DNA from: Globisporangium splendens
Lineage: Eukaryota > Oomycota > Peronosporomycetes > Pythiales > Pythiaceae
DNA: 64,000 bases
NCBI GenBank assembly: GCA_006386115.1
Contig: VFIW01000044.1
Span: 124,001-188,000, forward strand
Direction: 5' to 3'
The position numbers and the translations under genes were made by a program. Numbering within the stretch: the first letter of the stretch is position 1; each line of letters begins with the position of its first letter. The notes below the pieces were generated by a model. It was given only the letters and a program-made list of their open reading frames with translations. It was not told the DNA's origin and did no database searches. Positions 1 to 10,320 of this stretch are shown here, piece by piece.

Positions 1-768
1 AGGCGACGTGACGAAGTCCCGCGCAGCAAACGGCAATGAAGAGCTCTACTGAGAATGCAGAGTGATGATCCCCATCACCCATGTTCACTTTCGGTGGCCC
101 GTTTCTGGCTACTTTGGCTCGTCGATGTCTGTAGGGCTGTGAGAAATTCAGAACAGATGCGAGCCAATCAGACGGCCGGGTCATACAATCAGACACGGAT
201 TAGGATGGGCGACACCATGTTCATCATATTCTCTAGTGTATATTACCTAATGACTGAGAATGCCATTCCTCCTGTTGGAGACCTCGCCAATCAAGGCGAC
301 GCGACTTTGTGCATCAACTCGCATGCCATCGATTTATTGGCTGAAAATAGTCGTAATCTGGATGGGATTGGATAAATATAACAAAAGAGATGACTCGGTT
401 AAGTACGCACACGCAACCTCAAGATCAACAACTCAAGTTCAAGCGACTTTGGTGTGCGCATGGCACTCTGAAGTGCAATGCGATTTACAGTGTAATAATC
501 CACAGCATTGAGATGTGCTATTGCTTCAGTCTAAGAGCTACGATGTGGTCACACTAGCAGCGGATGAGCTTGGAGCGGATCTTGGTCCAGCTGCTCGAGT
601 CGTCGGCTGGGGGAAGACCTCGGTGAGGTTTCGTCGGTAGATCCGCTTGAACGAGTGCATCGTCATCAGCGACGGACGCGCCGATTTTCAATTGTCTTCG
701 AGTCGTGACCGACGACGTCTGGGGAGGATCGACGGCATCTTGTGCTCCTCCTCCTCCTCCTCCTGCTG
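1..768. other. No gene recognised; CCAAT box and CTC/CTG triplet run
   Basis: I see no supportable coding sequence here. A CCAAT motif lies at 164-168. A triplet-rich run (CTC then CTG repeats) at about 744-780 overlaps the far C-terminal end of the neighbouring minus-strand pseudogene and produces spurious poly-Leu and poly-Pro open frames. Confidence 0.5.
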
Positions 769-1500
769 CTACTGCTGTTGAATGCGTCCTCGAAACATGC
801 CTCGTCGGCGTTGCCTCTTGTCGTCCGGCTTCTCGCGAGTCGTCGCCCAAATGCAGAGCAGCACCAGCGACCGCAAGTAGAACCCTTGGAAGACATCCAA
901 CGTGTACCCAGTGACGTAATTTGCGGTCACGAAAGGATACGCGTGGATTACCAGTAGTACGTACAGGGTAGTTTCCAGTGGCTGTTGCTTCCAAACAGCC
1001 GAGAACGAGCCTCTCGACGACGTGAGGTAGTAGAATCGAAACGACACAATGCATCCGAAGGCAGCGCTCTCGTGCCATTGGACCACAGACGCCAAGAGCG
1101 ATCCTGTGCGAAGAACGTGCTCATTTCGGATCGCAGCCATGCTGAGTGCGATGTCGGCAGCAGAGAGGATGGTGCAGGATTCAGTTGTTCACATGAAATA
1201 CCGCAGCGAGCGCAAGCTCGAGAGCTTCCGCGCGTCGTTCGCGATGATGGAGATCTGCGTCGGAAATGCGAGCATGAGGTAGGCTTAGGAGATGTCGTTC
1301 ATGCATCGCAGCACGTGCTCCGTCTGGTACGAAAAGCCCACGAGACTCGAGAAGCTGCCAAAGGCGCTGATGAGCAAGACTCGCGTCTCCAATCCCTCTT
1401 GCACTTGACCGATCCGTAGACGGCTTTGAAGTACATGAGCAGCGTGAAGCTCATCACGAGCATCATCGGGAGGCAAAACGCATGGTCCAGTGCGCCTCTG
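769..1500 (-). pseudogene. Degraded copy of the seven-TM membrane protein family
   Basis: Reading the minus strand from about 1500 to 769 gives a stretch alignable to the intact paralogue at 8421-9269. The first membrane segment is in one frame (containing LPMMLVMSFTLLMYF). The rest is in another frame (CMNDIS, then a stop, then a third membrane segment, then FRFYYLTSSRG and HAYPF). I count one frameshift near 1420 and two in-frame stops, near 1287 and 1187. The family hallmarks NDIS, FRFYY..(S)RG and H..PF are recognisable. The number of lesions argues for a pseudogene rather than missed introns. Confidence 0.75.
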
Positions 1501-1987
1501 ATTCGATCGAATCCGTCGCCAGCGGCATCCTCACAGGAGCGAATGCTGTTGTTGCTGGCATCGATGCGCTTGTAAAATGCTTGTGTGCATGCTTTGGGTA
1601 GGAATTTTTGAATGAGGTTCGCTCGATTTTGGATTCAAGAACCAGGCTATCTTCGATTGCGAGCACGTTGAGACGAACAAGGTATTGCAGACACCGCCAT
1701 GGAACGAAACTCATGTCGGTCGGTCCGCGCAACAACTTGCGTTCAACTTGGAATTTGACACAAAAAATGTTCATCCACAGCTTTTCTTTTGACATTAAAA
1801 GTAGTGTACTGAACCAAGACAGTCATGACCCAGTACCACTGGAATAAATGATTCATCCTCTGTATTTACACAACCACTGCTTCAGTTACGAACCACACAC
1901 TCACACTATGTTCTGTTGCAAACAGCAATGATCAGCGCCACCAACCTCTTTCTCAATCTTTTAGAAACCTCGTGCGCAATGCTGATG
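1501..1987. other. Intergenic, nothing recognised
   Basis: AT-richer sequence between the membrane-protein pseudogene and the first PPR-like gene. Several short open frames cross it, but none has GC-rich third positions or a recognisable domain. It should contain the promoter of the PPR-like gene. Confidence 0.5.
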
Positions 1988-4051
1988 ATGGAGCGCCGCA
2001 TGTGGCAGCGCGCCGCGAAGCAGCAACTCCAGCGCGCGGCCCGCGCTAGTGCTCCACTGTCACAACGAGGAGCGCCGCATGCACTGCTGTTGTCCTCACT
2101 GCGCGCAGCGGCGTCCTGCGACCGCCAGGCGATGGCGTTTGCGACGCGGGCGGCAAAGAAACCCGCCGTGTCATTCGAGATCGCCGAAGCGTTTGACGGC
2201 CTGGACGATGAGGACGACGACGATAGCGACAATGAATCGACTGGGGATGGCAGGGATAGTGTGGAGGGCGACGGCACCAAGAAGCTCTCGAAGGAGTTTC
2301 TGCTCGCGATGGAGAAGAAGAAAACGTGGATGCAGCGCCTCGCCCAGGAGCGCAAATTTGACCACATCGTCAAGACCATCTACGACTGCTACGCACCGCT
2401 GTATGCGCACCAGTCAAAGCTCGTGGGCGTCACGTCGTCGTTGGCAAAGTACTTTGATGAGAAGCGCGTCGAGACCAAGTACCAGCCGCGGCTGTTCAAT
2501 GACACACTCACCAAGATCACGGAGCAGGAGGCGCTGGCGCTGCTCGTGATCGCCAAGCAGGGGCCGCTCGCCGTCGCGATCTTCGAGCATCGACGCAAAC
2601 TGGCGAAGAAACTCGGCGCGCCGATCATTGTGCCTGGAGACAACGTCATGGACGACACCGCAGTGGACCTGGCGAGCCACTTCCGGTCGTTCTACTCGTG
2701 GGGAATGAGCGCGTACAGCTTGGCCAACAACCACGACAAGATCTTCGCGCTCTACGACGAAGCGCTCGCGGCGCAAGTGTACCCGACAGTCAACATGAAC
2801 GCGTCGTACCTCAAGTCGCTGATCTCGAAGCGCCGATTCGACGATGTGTTCACGTTCTACAACGACGTGCAAAAGCAGAATCGCCCGACGAACGTGTTTT
2901 TCTACCGTCAGATGCTGTTCTTTGCCAACATCAGGAAGAACGCCGGGCTGCTGCTGCAGCTGCTTGAGGACATGAAGATCAAGGGCTTCAAGCTGCGCGC
3001 CGAGGACTACCTCAACGCGATCAAGACCTTCGACGATCGCTACTACCTCAAGCTCATGAAGTCCTCTAAAGGCGACAACGAACAAGAAAAGCTCGCGACG
3101 CCGACTGACACCTACGCGACGTGCGTGCAGCGCATCAACGACCAAGAGGATCATCCTGAGGTGTACCAGGAACTGGACGATGCCGCCCACTCGGTCGTGA
3201 CACTCTTTGAAGAAATGGTCGACGAAGAGCAGATCACGCCCACGAACGAACAGTTTTTCCCTCGCGCGATCGCGGCGGCTGTGTACGTCGGAGAGTTTGA
3301 GAAAGCGATTCACTTTTTAGAGCTGCACGGCAAACACTGCACGACCCCACTGCACTACGCCGGTGTGCGCATGGCCGTGAACGCCTACTTGTTGCTGGAT
3401 CAACCAGAGAAAGCGTGGACGCTCGTTCGCGAGGCGTTCCCGAAACTCGGTCAGCGGGAGTTCACGCACGTCGCCAATATCATAGAGTACCTGTGCATCA
3501 AAAACAACACCAGCGCGCTCGTGGCATTGCTGCAGGACGCCAAGCAACTGCAGATTCTGCCGCATTTCTCCAACCAGACCGTCAAGATCCTGCTGCCGGC
3601 GCTGATTCGCAACGTGGACACGCTGTCGGATGAGCAGCTCTGGGCGCTGGTGAGCGAGTACGAGCCAGTGTTCCACGTTCGCTCGAAGCCATACGCGTTT
3701 TCTCAGTTCCTGAACGAATGCGTGTTCCGCAAGCGCCTCGTGGCTGCGAAGCTCACTCTTGAGCATCGCGACGGCAAGCGCGTGGGCGCGGTCAAAGGTC
3801 GTTTGGGCGTGCGGCTCATGAAGGCGTTCTCGGAAGTCGACGATATTGAGTTTCTGCCTACTATCTTCGATGCCGTCAACTTGAAGACCGCCAAGCAGGA
3901 GGACGTGCTCGAGATCTGCTGCGCTGCCATCCGCGCCTATGCGCAACTCGGACGCGCTCAGGAGTGCAGGAGCGTCTACAAGACGCACTTGAAGCCCTTC
4001 GTCAAGGTCAGTGAGCTCCCGAGTGATGTCCAAGCTGCACTTTCGCAATAG
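1988..4051 (+). CDS. PPR-like helical repeat protein, probably mitochondrial (copy 1)
   Basis: Uninterrupted frame of 687 residues from the chosen ATG. I chose the ATG at 1988 because it has A at -3 and G at +4 and because the GC-rich codon bias begins there; in-frame ATGs at 1916, 1979 and 1985 are alternatives. The N terminus is rich in Arg, Ala and Ser and lacks acidic residues, like a mitochondrial presequence. An acidic linker (DEDDDDSDNE) follows. The middle has degenerate paired-helix repeats typical of pentatricopeptide proteins, for example the segments beginning KIFALYDEALAAQ and LLLQLLEDMKIKGF. PPR proteins bind organellar RNA in maturation or translation; that role is inferred from the fold. 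The gene at 4370-6505 is a tandem paralogue of similar length with the same domain order. No intron is seen. Confidence 0.8.
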   Translation: MERRMWQRAAKQQLQRAARASAPLSQRGAPHALLLSSLRAAASCDRQAMAFATRAAKKPAVSFEIAEAFDGLDDEDDDDSDNESTGDGRDSVEGDGTKKLSKEFLLAMEKKKTWMQRLAQERKFDHIVKTIYDCYAPLYAHQSKLVGVTSSLAKYFDEKRVETKYQPRLFNDTLTKITEQEALALLVIAKQGPLAVAIFEHRRKLAKKLGAPIIVPGDNVMDDTAVDLASHFRSFYSWGMSAYSLANNHDKIFALYDEALAAQVYPTVNMNASYLKSLISKRRFDDVFTFYNDVQKQNRPTNVFFYRQMLFFANIRKNAGLLLQLLEDMKIKGFKLRAEDYLNAIKTFDDRYYLKLMKSSKGDNEQEKLATPTDTYATCVQRINDQEDHPEVYQELDDAAHSVVTLFEEMVDEEQITPTNEQFFPRAIAAAVYVGEFEKAIHFLELHGKHCTTPLHYAGVRMAVNAYLLLDQPEKAWTLVREAFPKLGQREFTHVANIIEYLCIKNNTSALVALLQDAKQLQILPHFSNQTVKILLPALIRNVDTLSDEQLWALVSEYEPVFHVRSKPYAFSQFLNECVFRKRLVAAKLTLEHRDGKRVGAVKGRLGVRLMKAFSEVDDIEFLPTIFDAVNLKTAKQEDVLEICCAAIRAYAQLGRAQECRSVYKTHLKPFVKVSELPSDVQAALSQ

Positions 4052-4369
4052 ATGAACAAACCAACTTCTTGAAATGGAATACCCGTTTTTGTCGGTAAAT
4101 AGCATATGCATCCACGTTTTGGTGGAGTTTGATTAGCAACTTCATTAAATACTTGCCAAAGCTCTAATTTTCTTAGCAAATTGTCATCCGAAAGTGGTTA
4201 ATCATGCTTGATTTAGCAATGTGGCTGGTAAATGTTCAAGAGCTCAATACTGAACTTGATTTGGTACTCAACAGTTGCTAAAACTTTCATGGACTCACTT
4301 TTCCAGTTAGCAACTCTGTGAGCCACTCTGCGAACGCACACCTTTGCGTCAAACAACCAACGGCTCCGA
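4052..4369. other. Intergenic spacer between tandem PPR genes
   Basis: AT-rich spacer that must hold the 3' end of copy 1 and the promoter of copy 2. No other feature is recognised. Confidence 0.5.
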
Positions 4370-6505
4370 ATGGCGCACATCGTGGCGCACTTGCGGCCGC
4401 TGCTGCGGCTGCGCGCGGCGCTGCCGTCCCCATCGTCTGAAGCTTCACTTGCAGGTCGCAGTGCTGCTTCCTCGCTGCGCGCCAGTGCACCTGGGGCGAT
4501 CACTGCGGCGTATTCAACGCAGCACAAGCCATCGGCACCGGCAGCAGCTTCGAGGCACAAGCCCAAGTTCGGCAGCGGCAAGCTGGACCTGCGCTTCCAG
4601 CGCGACCGTGAGCGCAAGCAGCACCAGCAGCGCTTCCAGAATCAGATGGTCAAGACGCAGCGCTGGATGGAGCACCGCGCGGCCGCCGGCGACTTCATCG
4701 CGATCGTCCAGAGCATTGCCGACTGCTACGAACCGCTCTTCCGCAAGCACCCGGCGCTCGCGGACGCCACGTGCTCATTGAATGCGCTGCTCAATGACAG
4801 TGCAGCGGCATCAAGTGGCGATGGCGAAGACACCATAGACGACGATGAGGACGATGAGGACGATGAGGTTGCTGTGGCCACGACGACGGCGCGCGGTCCA
4901 AAGCCCCGGTACCAGGACGGCCGCACTAAGATGATGGAACAGCTCGCGATGGAGCTTTTGTTCAAGGGCGGACGGTCGGATCTGGCCGTCGCGATTTACG
5001 AGAACCGCCGGTCAGCCGGCCAGACGATCGCCGACAGCGGGCTCGAGCGCAACGACCGCGAGCAGCGCATGGTGACGGAGCACTACCGGTCGTTCTTCTC
5101 CATGGCTGCGGGTGCATACGCGGCGCTCAACCAGCACGAGCAGGTCGTCCAGGTGTACGAGGACGCGATCGAGGCGCAGCTGTGGCCAACCGTGTCGATG
5201 AACGTCAACTACGTGCGCGCGCTCACGACGCTGCGAAGGTTCGACGACGTGGACACGGCGTACCGCGTGATCAACGCCACCGACGGCTTCCAGAACATCT
5301 TCTTCTACCGCTGCATGCTCTTCTACACGAGCGTCTCAGGCAACACGAGCGTGCTGCTCGATGTGCTCACGAAGATGAAGGAGCAGCAGTTCGCACTGCG
5401 CGCCGTCGACTACCAGCATTGCATCCGCGCCTTCGACGGCTCATTGCACAAAGCGGCCTCTACTTCGCCAAGTTCGTACTCAGACTTCGCTCAAGCGATG
5501 CATAGTGCCGACACAGACGACGACAGCAACGAGGATGAAGGAGACGCCGTAGAGGACGAAAGTGCCACTTTCTTGGACGAAGACGAAGAGAGCAGTGCGC
5601 ACGCCGTGCTCTTCCTCTTCGACCAGATGTGCGCGTCCGAAGTCGAGATCACGGATGAGATCGGCAAGATGCTCTACCCGCGCGTTCTCACGGCTGCCAT
5701 CAAGCTGCGCGACTTTGACCGCGTCGTGTCCATCGTCAACACGCGCCGTCAGAGCGGGAACGTGCCACTGGGCGAGGACGGACTCCAGCTCGCCGTCGCG
5801 GGACTTCTTCTGGGCGATCGTCCAGATGAAGCCTGGCAGCTTGTGACTCAAGAATACGAACACACGAGTCCGCGTCCACGTGCACACGCCATCGTTGTGG
5901 CCAACCTGCTCGAGTATCTGTGTCTCAAGAAGCGCGTGGCGCTCATTCTCGAGATCCTCGGCGACCTGAAGCGACGCAGTGCAGCGTACCACGGCATCGT
6001 CTCGAACGCCAACGCGCGCGCAGTCATCGATACGCTGTGCGCTGCTGATCCAGCGATGATGGACGACGAAAAGCTGTTTGCCGCGATCTCAGAGTTCGAT
6101 TTCGTGTTCCGCGTGCTCGACAAACCGTTCTGGTTCACGTACTTTTTGACCAGCTGCCACGCCCACGAGCGCTTGGACGCAGCGAAAGACGCCTTTCGAG
6201 CGCGCAATGCACAAGAAATCCCGACGATCCCGATTTCCCTCGCGCTCGCGCTCATGAAAAGCTACTCCGAAAAATCCGATTTTGAGTTCGTACATCGCGT
6301 CTTCCAGAGTGTGAACCTCCAGAGCGAAAAGCATTCGACAGTCGACAAATGCGAGGCGTGCTATGCTGCGATGCGCGCGTGCACCCAGGTCGAGTGGCTT
6401 GGCGAGGACGAGAGTCGTCAGATTTACGCGTTGCATTTGCAGAAGCTCATTCCTGACGAAAGCCAACTTCCAGAAGACATCAAGTCGCTCGTTACAGCCC
6501 CCTGA
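4370..6505 (+). CDS. PPR-like helical repeat protein, probably mitochondrial (copy 2)
   Basis: Uninterrupted 711-residue frame. The N terminus (MAHIVAHLRPLLRLRAALPS, then an Arg/Ala/Ser-rich stretch ending near AAYST) looks like a mitochondrial targeting peptide with a cleavage region. The repeat region matches copy 1 block for block: KTQRWMEHRAAAGDF corresponds to KKTWMQRLAQERKF, VYEDAIEAQLWPTVSMN to LYDEALAAQVYPTVNMN, and IFFYRCMLFY to VFFYRQMLFF. It carries two extra acidic insertions, around residues 150-165 and 375-405, that copy 1 lacks or has in shorter form. Only part of the repeat set is close to the PPR consensus, so the exact repeat number is uncertain. The role is inferred as organellar RNA binding. 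Confidence 0.8.
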   Translation: MAHIVAHLRPLLRLRAALPSPSSEASLAGRSAASSLRASAPGAITAAYSTQHKPSAPAAASRHKPKFGSGKLDLRFQRDRERKQHQQRFQNQMVKTQRWMEHRAAAGDFIAIVQSIADCYEPLFRKHPALADATCSLNALLNDSAAASSGDGEDTIDDDEDDEDDEVAVATTTARGPKPRYQDGRTKMMEQLAMELLFKGGRSDLAVAIYENRRSAGQTIADSGLERNDREQRMVTEHYRSFFSMAAGAYAALNQHEQVVQVYEDAIEAQLWPTVSMNVNYVRALTTLRRFDDVDTAYRVINATDGFQNIFFYRCMLFYTSVSGNTSVLLDVLTKMKEQQFALRAVDYQHCIRAFDGSLHKAASTSPSSYSDFAQAMHSADTDDDSNEDEGDAVEDESATFLDEDEESSAHAVLFLFDQMCASEVEITDEIGKMLYPRVLTAAIKLRDFDRVVSIVNTRRQSGNVPLGEDGLQLAVAGLLLGDRPDEAWQLVTQEYEHTSPRPRAHAIVVANLLEYLCLKKRVALILEILGDLKRRSAAYHGIVSNANARAVIDTLCAADPAMMDDEKLFAAISEFDFVFRVLDKPFWFTYFLTSCHAHERLDAAKDAFRARNAQEIPTIPISLALALMKSYSEKSDFEFVHRVFQSVNLQSEKHSTVDKCEACYAAMRACTQVEWLGEDESRQIYALHLQKLIPDESQLPEDIKSLVTAP

Positions 6506-7039
6506 GCCCTTGCTTGCCACAGATAAAGGAGCTCGTTCCCAGCCGCATGAGAATTATTGTAGAGAAAGAGAGACGCAAAGCAACCCAATTTAGACAACGC
6601 TCAGTCTGACACGTAAATGAAAACAGGATTCCTGCCGATATCCTGCTCAGGTCTTCTTGCGTCTTTCCGCCGAGACTCCTTCCTCCCAGCCAATCCGCCA
6701 AAAACGAATGTCGGAGATGATGGATTGGTAGCCTTGCCATCCAAATGGAGCTCCAAATGGTTGAAGTTAGCTCTAACGCTTTTTGACTGACTTGGGTTGC
6801 TGGCATGTATCGTCGTAGGCAGGAGTCGAACGCACCTCAAGACCGAGCATCTGGAAGCCTACTGGCACTGAGGTTCTATCCGGTCTTGTTGTGCTGCATG
6901 ATTGCGCTGCTCCCTGTGCAATTTGTTGGCGGCTTTCACAACGGACGTAAGGCACATGGGGACGACACTCGAGAATTTGGCCGAGGCAACATTGACTAAA
7001 CTCGGCGTCGTCGGTCCAAAGCGAGGTCGTTCTGCAGCC
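6506..7039. other. Intergenic, nothing recognised
   Basis: Spacer between the convergent PPR-like copy 2 and the seven-TM gene. The short open frames on both strands lack recognisable domains. Confidence 0.45.
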
Positions 7040-7678
7040 TCAGAGGGAGAGATTGACGTTGTCGCTCGCGCTACTCGGGAGCCCAGTCACATGCTCCATG
7101 ATCATGAAGGGGTACTCGCGGGTCACAAAGAGCAGGTAGAAGCCAATCTCGGTCTTTTGCGTTTGCAAAACTTTCCGAACTCCCTTGGCCATTGCAAGAA
7201 AGTAGAACCGGAACCCAAAGATGAACACGAGCGACGCGCCTTCTAAACTCTCATCAAGGTGCTCGACTGCATCCATCTCGATCACCGGGACTGCAATATC
7301 CACCAGGTTGCAGCTCAGCACGACGATCCCAACGAGTGCGAGAAGATCACCCAGTAATGACAGCAGCACAAGCGAGCGCACTCTCATTTTCTTGTTGACG
7401 TCACGCGTGAGAATGCCGATCTGGATAAAGAACGTCATCACCGAGCAGGTTTCGGAGATATCATTGAGGTCGCGAATGAGCTCGTCATTTGGATACGCGA
7501 ACGGCACGAGGCTTGCAAAGCTCACAAACGCCACGAAGAGCAGCAATTTCACGCGCGGCTCTACGTGGCGGCGATGGAACGTCGTCAGCAAGTACTGAAA
7601 GAGCGAAAAGTCCATGATCAACACGAGCGGGAGACAGAGCGAAGTGCTTGCGAGGTCCAGTTGCTCCTGAGTGACCAT
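7040..7678 (-). CDS. Seven-TM family membrane protein with altered C terminus
   Basis: A 212-residue product from the ATG at 7678. I chose this start because it aligns with the start region of the intact paralogue at 9269 (MVTQEQLDLAST preceding the first hydrophobic segment); the open frame extends further upstream without homology. Six hydrophobic segments are visible, with the family hallmarks LNDISETCS, FRFYFLAMAKG and TREYPF. After the sixth segment the reading ends with the short tail PSSASDNVNLSL. The seventh segment and the basic tail of the paralogue are missing, and no continuation is found in the next 100 bases on the minus strand. It may be a truncated but expressed gene, or lack an unrecognised last exon. 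Function unknown; location inferred as a membrane. Confidence 0.6.
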   Translation of the reverse strand: MVTQEQLDLASTSLCLPLVLIMDFSLFQYLLTTFHRRHVEPRVKLLLFVAFVSFASLVPFAYPNDELIRDLNDISETCSVMTFFIQIGILTRDVNKKMRVRSLVLLSLLGDLLALVGIVVLSCNLVDIAVPVIEMDAVEHLDESLEGASLVFIFGFRFYFLAMAKGVRKVLQTQKTEIGFYLLFVTREYPFMIMEHVTGLPSSASDNVNLSL

Positions 7679-8420
7679 GCCTGTTGCTGTGCAACTTGTC
7701 GCTGGGGTTGTTTCCTGTGCAGCGTTTCCTGAAACAGGATTGACGAAACAGCAGAGCAGGAGTGAGTCTGTGGTTAATCTCTTGGTGCAGTGTGGATCAA
7801 TCCCAACAGCAGGCTGAAGCAGGTAAGACTTTCCATTCTGTCTTACCAGAGAGAAGAAGTGAGCCACGCGAAACGATGCAAGACAGCACATAGCTTCCCA
7901 CGTCAGTGGGTTATTTCCGTCTGCATTTGTCCTAAGATCGCCGTCCTTCATGCATACCTAGCCTAGAAACCCCGTGTCTTTGCATACTGGCTAGACCGCC
8001 ATCGTTGGAAAACTGGTACAAGCTTCATCATTGCCGACTTCGTCCAGTTTAGACCGTTCAACATGAAGTGCGTCATCGTTGGATTGGTAGTTGAGACGGA
8101 GGGGATAAGATGACAGCTCCCTATTCAAAACACATATTAAAGTAGCAAAGTGAGTTGAAGCGGTCGTTCAGGTCCTTGTAAGATGCCATTCATCGCATGC
8201 ATATCCTTTCTTGCGAGTAGCCTGAGTGAACTGACCTCCGAGAAGCTCTGCGTGATGCACGGCTGTGGCGAAAGCGTGGTTGGATGCAGCTCGGCAAACC
8301 GAGCCCGTCTATCTCGCGTCGTGATTCCAGGGTGGTTGCAACTCCTTTCCAAGCGTGGAACACTGCTTGGAGGACATGCTCACAGACTTCTGGCTTCAAC
8401 TCAATTCGTCTAGGGTCTGA
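7679..8420. other. Intergenic, nothing recognised
   Basis: Spacer between two minus-strand membrane-protein genes. It should contain the promoter of the downstream copy. The open frame upstream of 7678 continues to 7951 but its residues show no resemblance to the family, so I treat it as untranslated. Confidence 0.45.
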
Positions 8421-9269
8421 CTAGTTGAGCTCGTGTGATTTGGCGACTGCGACTCTCATGATGCTCGATGATACGCTTTGGCGCTTCGAAACTGCGCTCA
8501 GTCGGTATGTTGCAGACCCTCGCCGGTAGCCACTACCTCTTGCGCTGACCTTTGACGTGGTGCACTTGGACGAGCTTTTGACCTTTGCCCGTGCGGTGAG
8601 AACCAAGCAGCCAGCGATCGTCAGACGCATGTACACCGCCAGGACAAACTCCCAGGACACCCCAGTCGCGGTCGTCAGCACTTCAAAAGGAAGCTCGTGC
8701 GTTGCAAACAGCAAATAGCACAGCACCTCGACTTTCCTTGTGCGCGCGGTCGCACGCCAGCCTCTGGATATCCCGATGTAGTAAAACCGAAAGAAGAAGA
8801 TGAAGAAGACCGTGATTGACTCGAACACATTCGGGAGGTTCTCGGACACCTGCTCACTGATCGTGCCAGGCGCAAACGTCACGACAATCGGCACGGCGAT
8901 CAACGCAATGTCGGAAAGAATGAGGAACTCGGCAACGTACGTGAGCACAAGCACCGATTTGATCTTGAACTTGGCGTTCAGGTCGTAGCCGATTACTGTG
9001 ATCTGGATCAGGAACGTGACGACAGAGCACGCCTCCGAGATGTCGTTCAATCCGTGCGCGATTTCGACGTCTGGCTGCGCAAACGGGATCAAACACGCGA
9101 CGCCGATGAAACCAATCGCAAAGAGCAGCCACATGCGATGCTCGTGTCGGCGAGTCCAGTAGAAGACCAGCAGATATTGGAACAGCGTGTAGTTGATCAG
9201 CAGCACCAGCGGCAGGAACACTTGCTGCGCGATGTTGTCCATCTGCGTCTCCGTGAATGGCGTCCACAT
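8421..9269 (-). CDS. Seven-TM membrane protein, intact family member
   Basis: Complete 282-residue frame. Hydrophobic segments lie at about residues 17-38, 46-64, 78-96, 105-132, 149-169, 180-202 and 206-227, followed by a basic and Ser-rich hydrophilic tail of about 55 residues. Motifs shared by all local copies are LND(I/V)SE(A/T/S)CS before segment 3, FRFYY.(G/A)..RG in segment 5 and HE.PF in segment 6. I do not recognise a named domain. The topology would suit a receptor or transporter-like protein, but nothing in the sequence decides this. It is the only unbroken full-length copy of five in the window, so it is the best reference for the family. Confidence 0.8.
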   Translation of the reverse strand: MWTPFTETQMDNIAQQVFLPLVLLINYTLFQYLLVFYWTRRHEHRMWLLFAIGFIGVACLIPFAQPDVEIAHGLNDISEACSVVTFLIQITVIGYDLNAKFKIKSVLVLTYVAEFLILSDIALIAVPIVVTFAPGTISEQVSENLPNVFESITVFFIFFFRFYYIGISRGWRATARTRKVEVLCYLLFATHELPFEVLTTATGVSWEFVLAVYMRLTIAGCLVLTARAKVKSSSKCTTSKVSARGSGYRRGSATYRLSAVSKRQSVSSSIMRVAVAKSHELN

Positions 9270-9759
9270 ATCTGAAGCTCGTTCAAAGTCACGTTAGCGT
9301 TCGATTGTGTTGAGAGTGCACTCGCCGCAGACGCGTATTGGCTCTTGCCCGACCTCAGTTGAAAAAGGTATCCTTAGCCTCGCCTTGCTCAGTGTAGCCC
9401 TGCAGCCATGCCATAATAGCCATAAACCTTTTGCCGATCACCACAGCCGACAAGCGGAGGATAAGGGTAATCGGCTTTTCCTGATCATCGAGTGTTCAGG
9501 AGCATTCATTCATATCACTGGTCCTTCGGGTTCTACAGCTAGGTCTCTTTCTCATTGTCGATTCTGCTTCAGAAGCAGCACATTGACTTGCTAACCCTCC
9601 ACTCCACTCCCCAGGACGCAAATGTATCCATCTTTCCCCACACAAGATGATCGTTGGAAATTGACCTCCTCCTGCAACCACATGCCAAAAACGCACCAAG
9701 TGCAACGAGCAGTGCGTGTGAAGTCTGCATCGACGTCACTGGATAGAGAAGAAGGAGTA
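9270..9759. other. Intergenic, nothing recognised
   Basis: Spacer between the intact membrane-protein gene and the next decayed copy. No coding signal is convincing. Confidence 0.45.
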
Positions 9760-10320
9760 CGAGGGTGCACTTTTCATCGCACTGGTGCATTCGTCTACTC
9801 TTCCGACTCGCCCTCGACTCCACTTGCGCCTGAGCTATTCCCTGTCGCATGCGCACTGGCACTCAACGCGGCCATGAAGGGAACTTCGTGGAACGAGAAC
9901 AGCAAGCAGCACAGGAGCTCGACCTTGCGCTTTCGCCCGATATTTCTCCATCCGCGCGCGATACCGATGTAGCAGAACCGAAAGCAGACGATGAACACCA
10001 AAGTGGTGCTTTCACTCGCATTCGGAAGATCTGGGGCTGCCACCGCGGCGATGGATAGAAAGACCGCGACGGGGTCGATGACTCCGCTGCGTACGTCAGG
10101 TACCGAGCCGATGTCAGTTTGAATGTCATATTAAGGTCGTATCCGATGGCCACGATGCTGGGGTCTGCTCGGGCGAACGGCACGATGCAGAAAACCCCGA
10201 CGATGCTCACTGCAAGCAGCAAGCCGACCCGCGACGAGTCCAGTAGAATACGATGAGGTGCTCACATAGCGTATAGTGTAGTACGAGCGGCATGGAAAGC
10301 TGGTGTGCCCATTGGTGTAT
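9760..10320 (-). pseudogene. Decayed copy of the seven-TM membrane protein family
   Basis: Minus-strand reading shows LSMPLVLHYTL and LIVFYWTRR (segment 1) in one frame, then in another frame SIVGVFCIVPFARADP (segment 2) directly joined to AIGYDLNMTFKL. The stretch containing NDISEACS and most of segment 3 is missing. A further frame carries LPNASESTTLVFIVCFRFCYIGIARGWR and HEVPF (segments 5 and 6). At least two frame changes and one internal deletion relative to the gene at 8421-9269 make a functional product unlikely. Confidence 0.75.

Noticed and set aside
742..957. Plus-strand ORF starting with poly-Leu, and a poly-Pro ORF at 705-914
   Set aside because: Produced by a CTC/CTG triplet run at the end of the membrane-protein pseudogene; no other support.
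2414..3313. Long minus-strand ORF inside the first PPR-like gene
   Set aside because: Shadow of the plus-strand gene in GC-rich sequence; its residues are His/Arg/Val-rich with no domain.
8137..8413. Small ORFs on both strands between membrane-protein copies
   Set aside because: No domain, no codon bias, and mutually overlapping on opposite strands.
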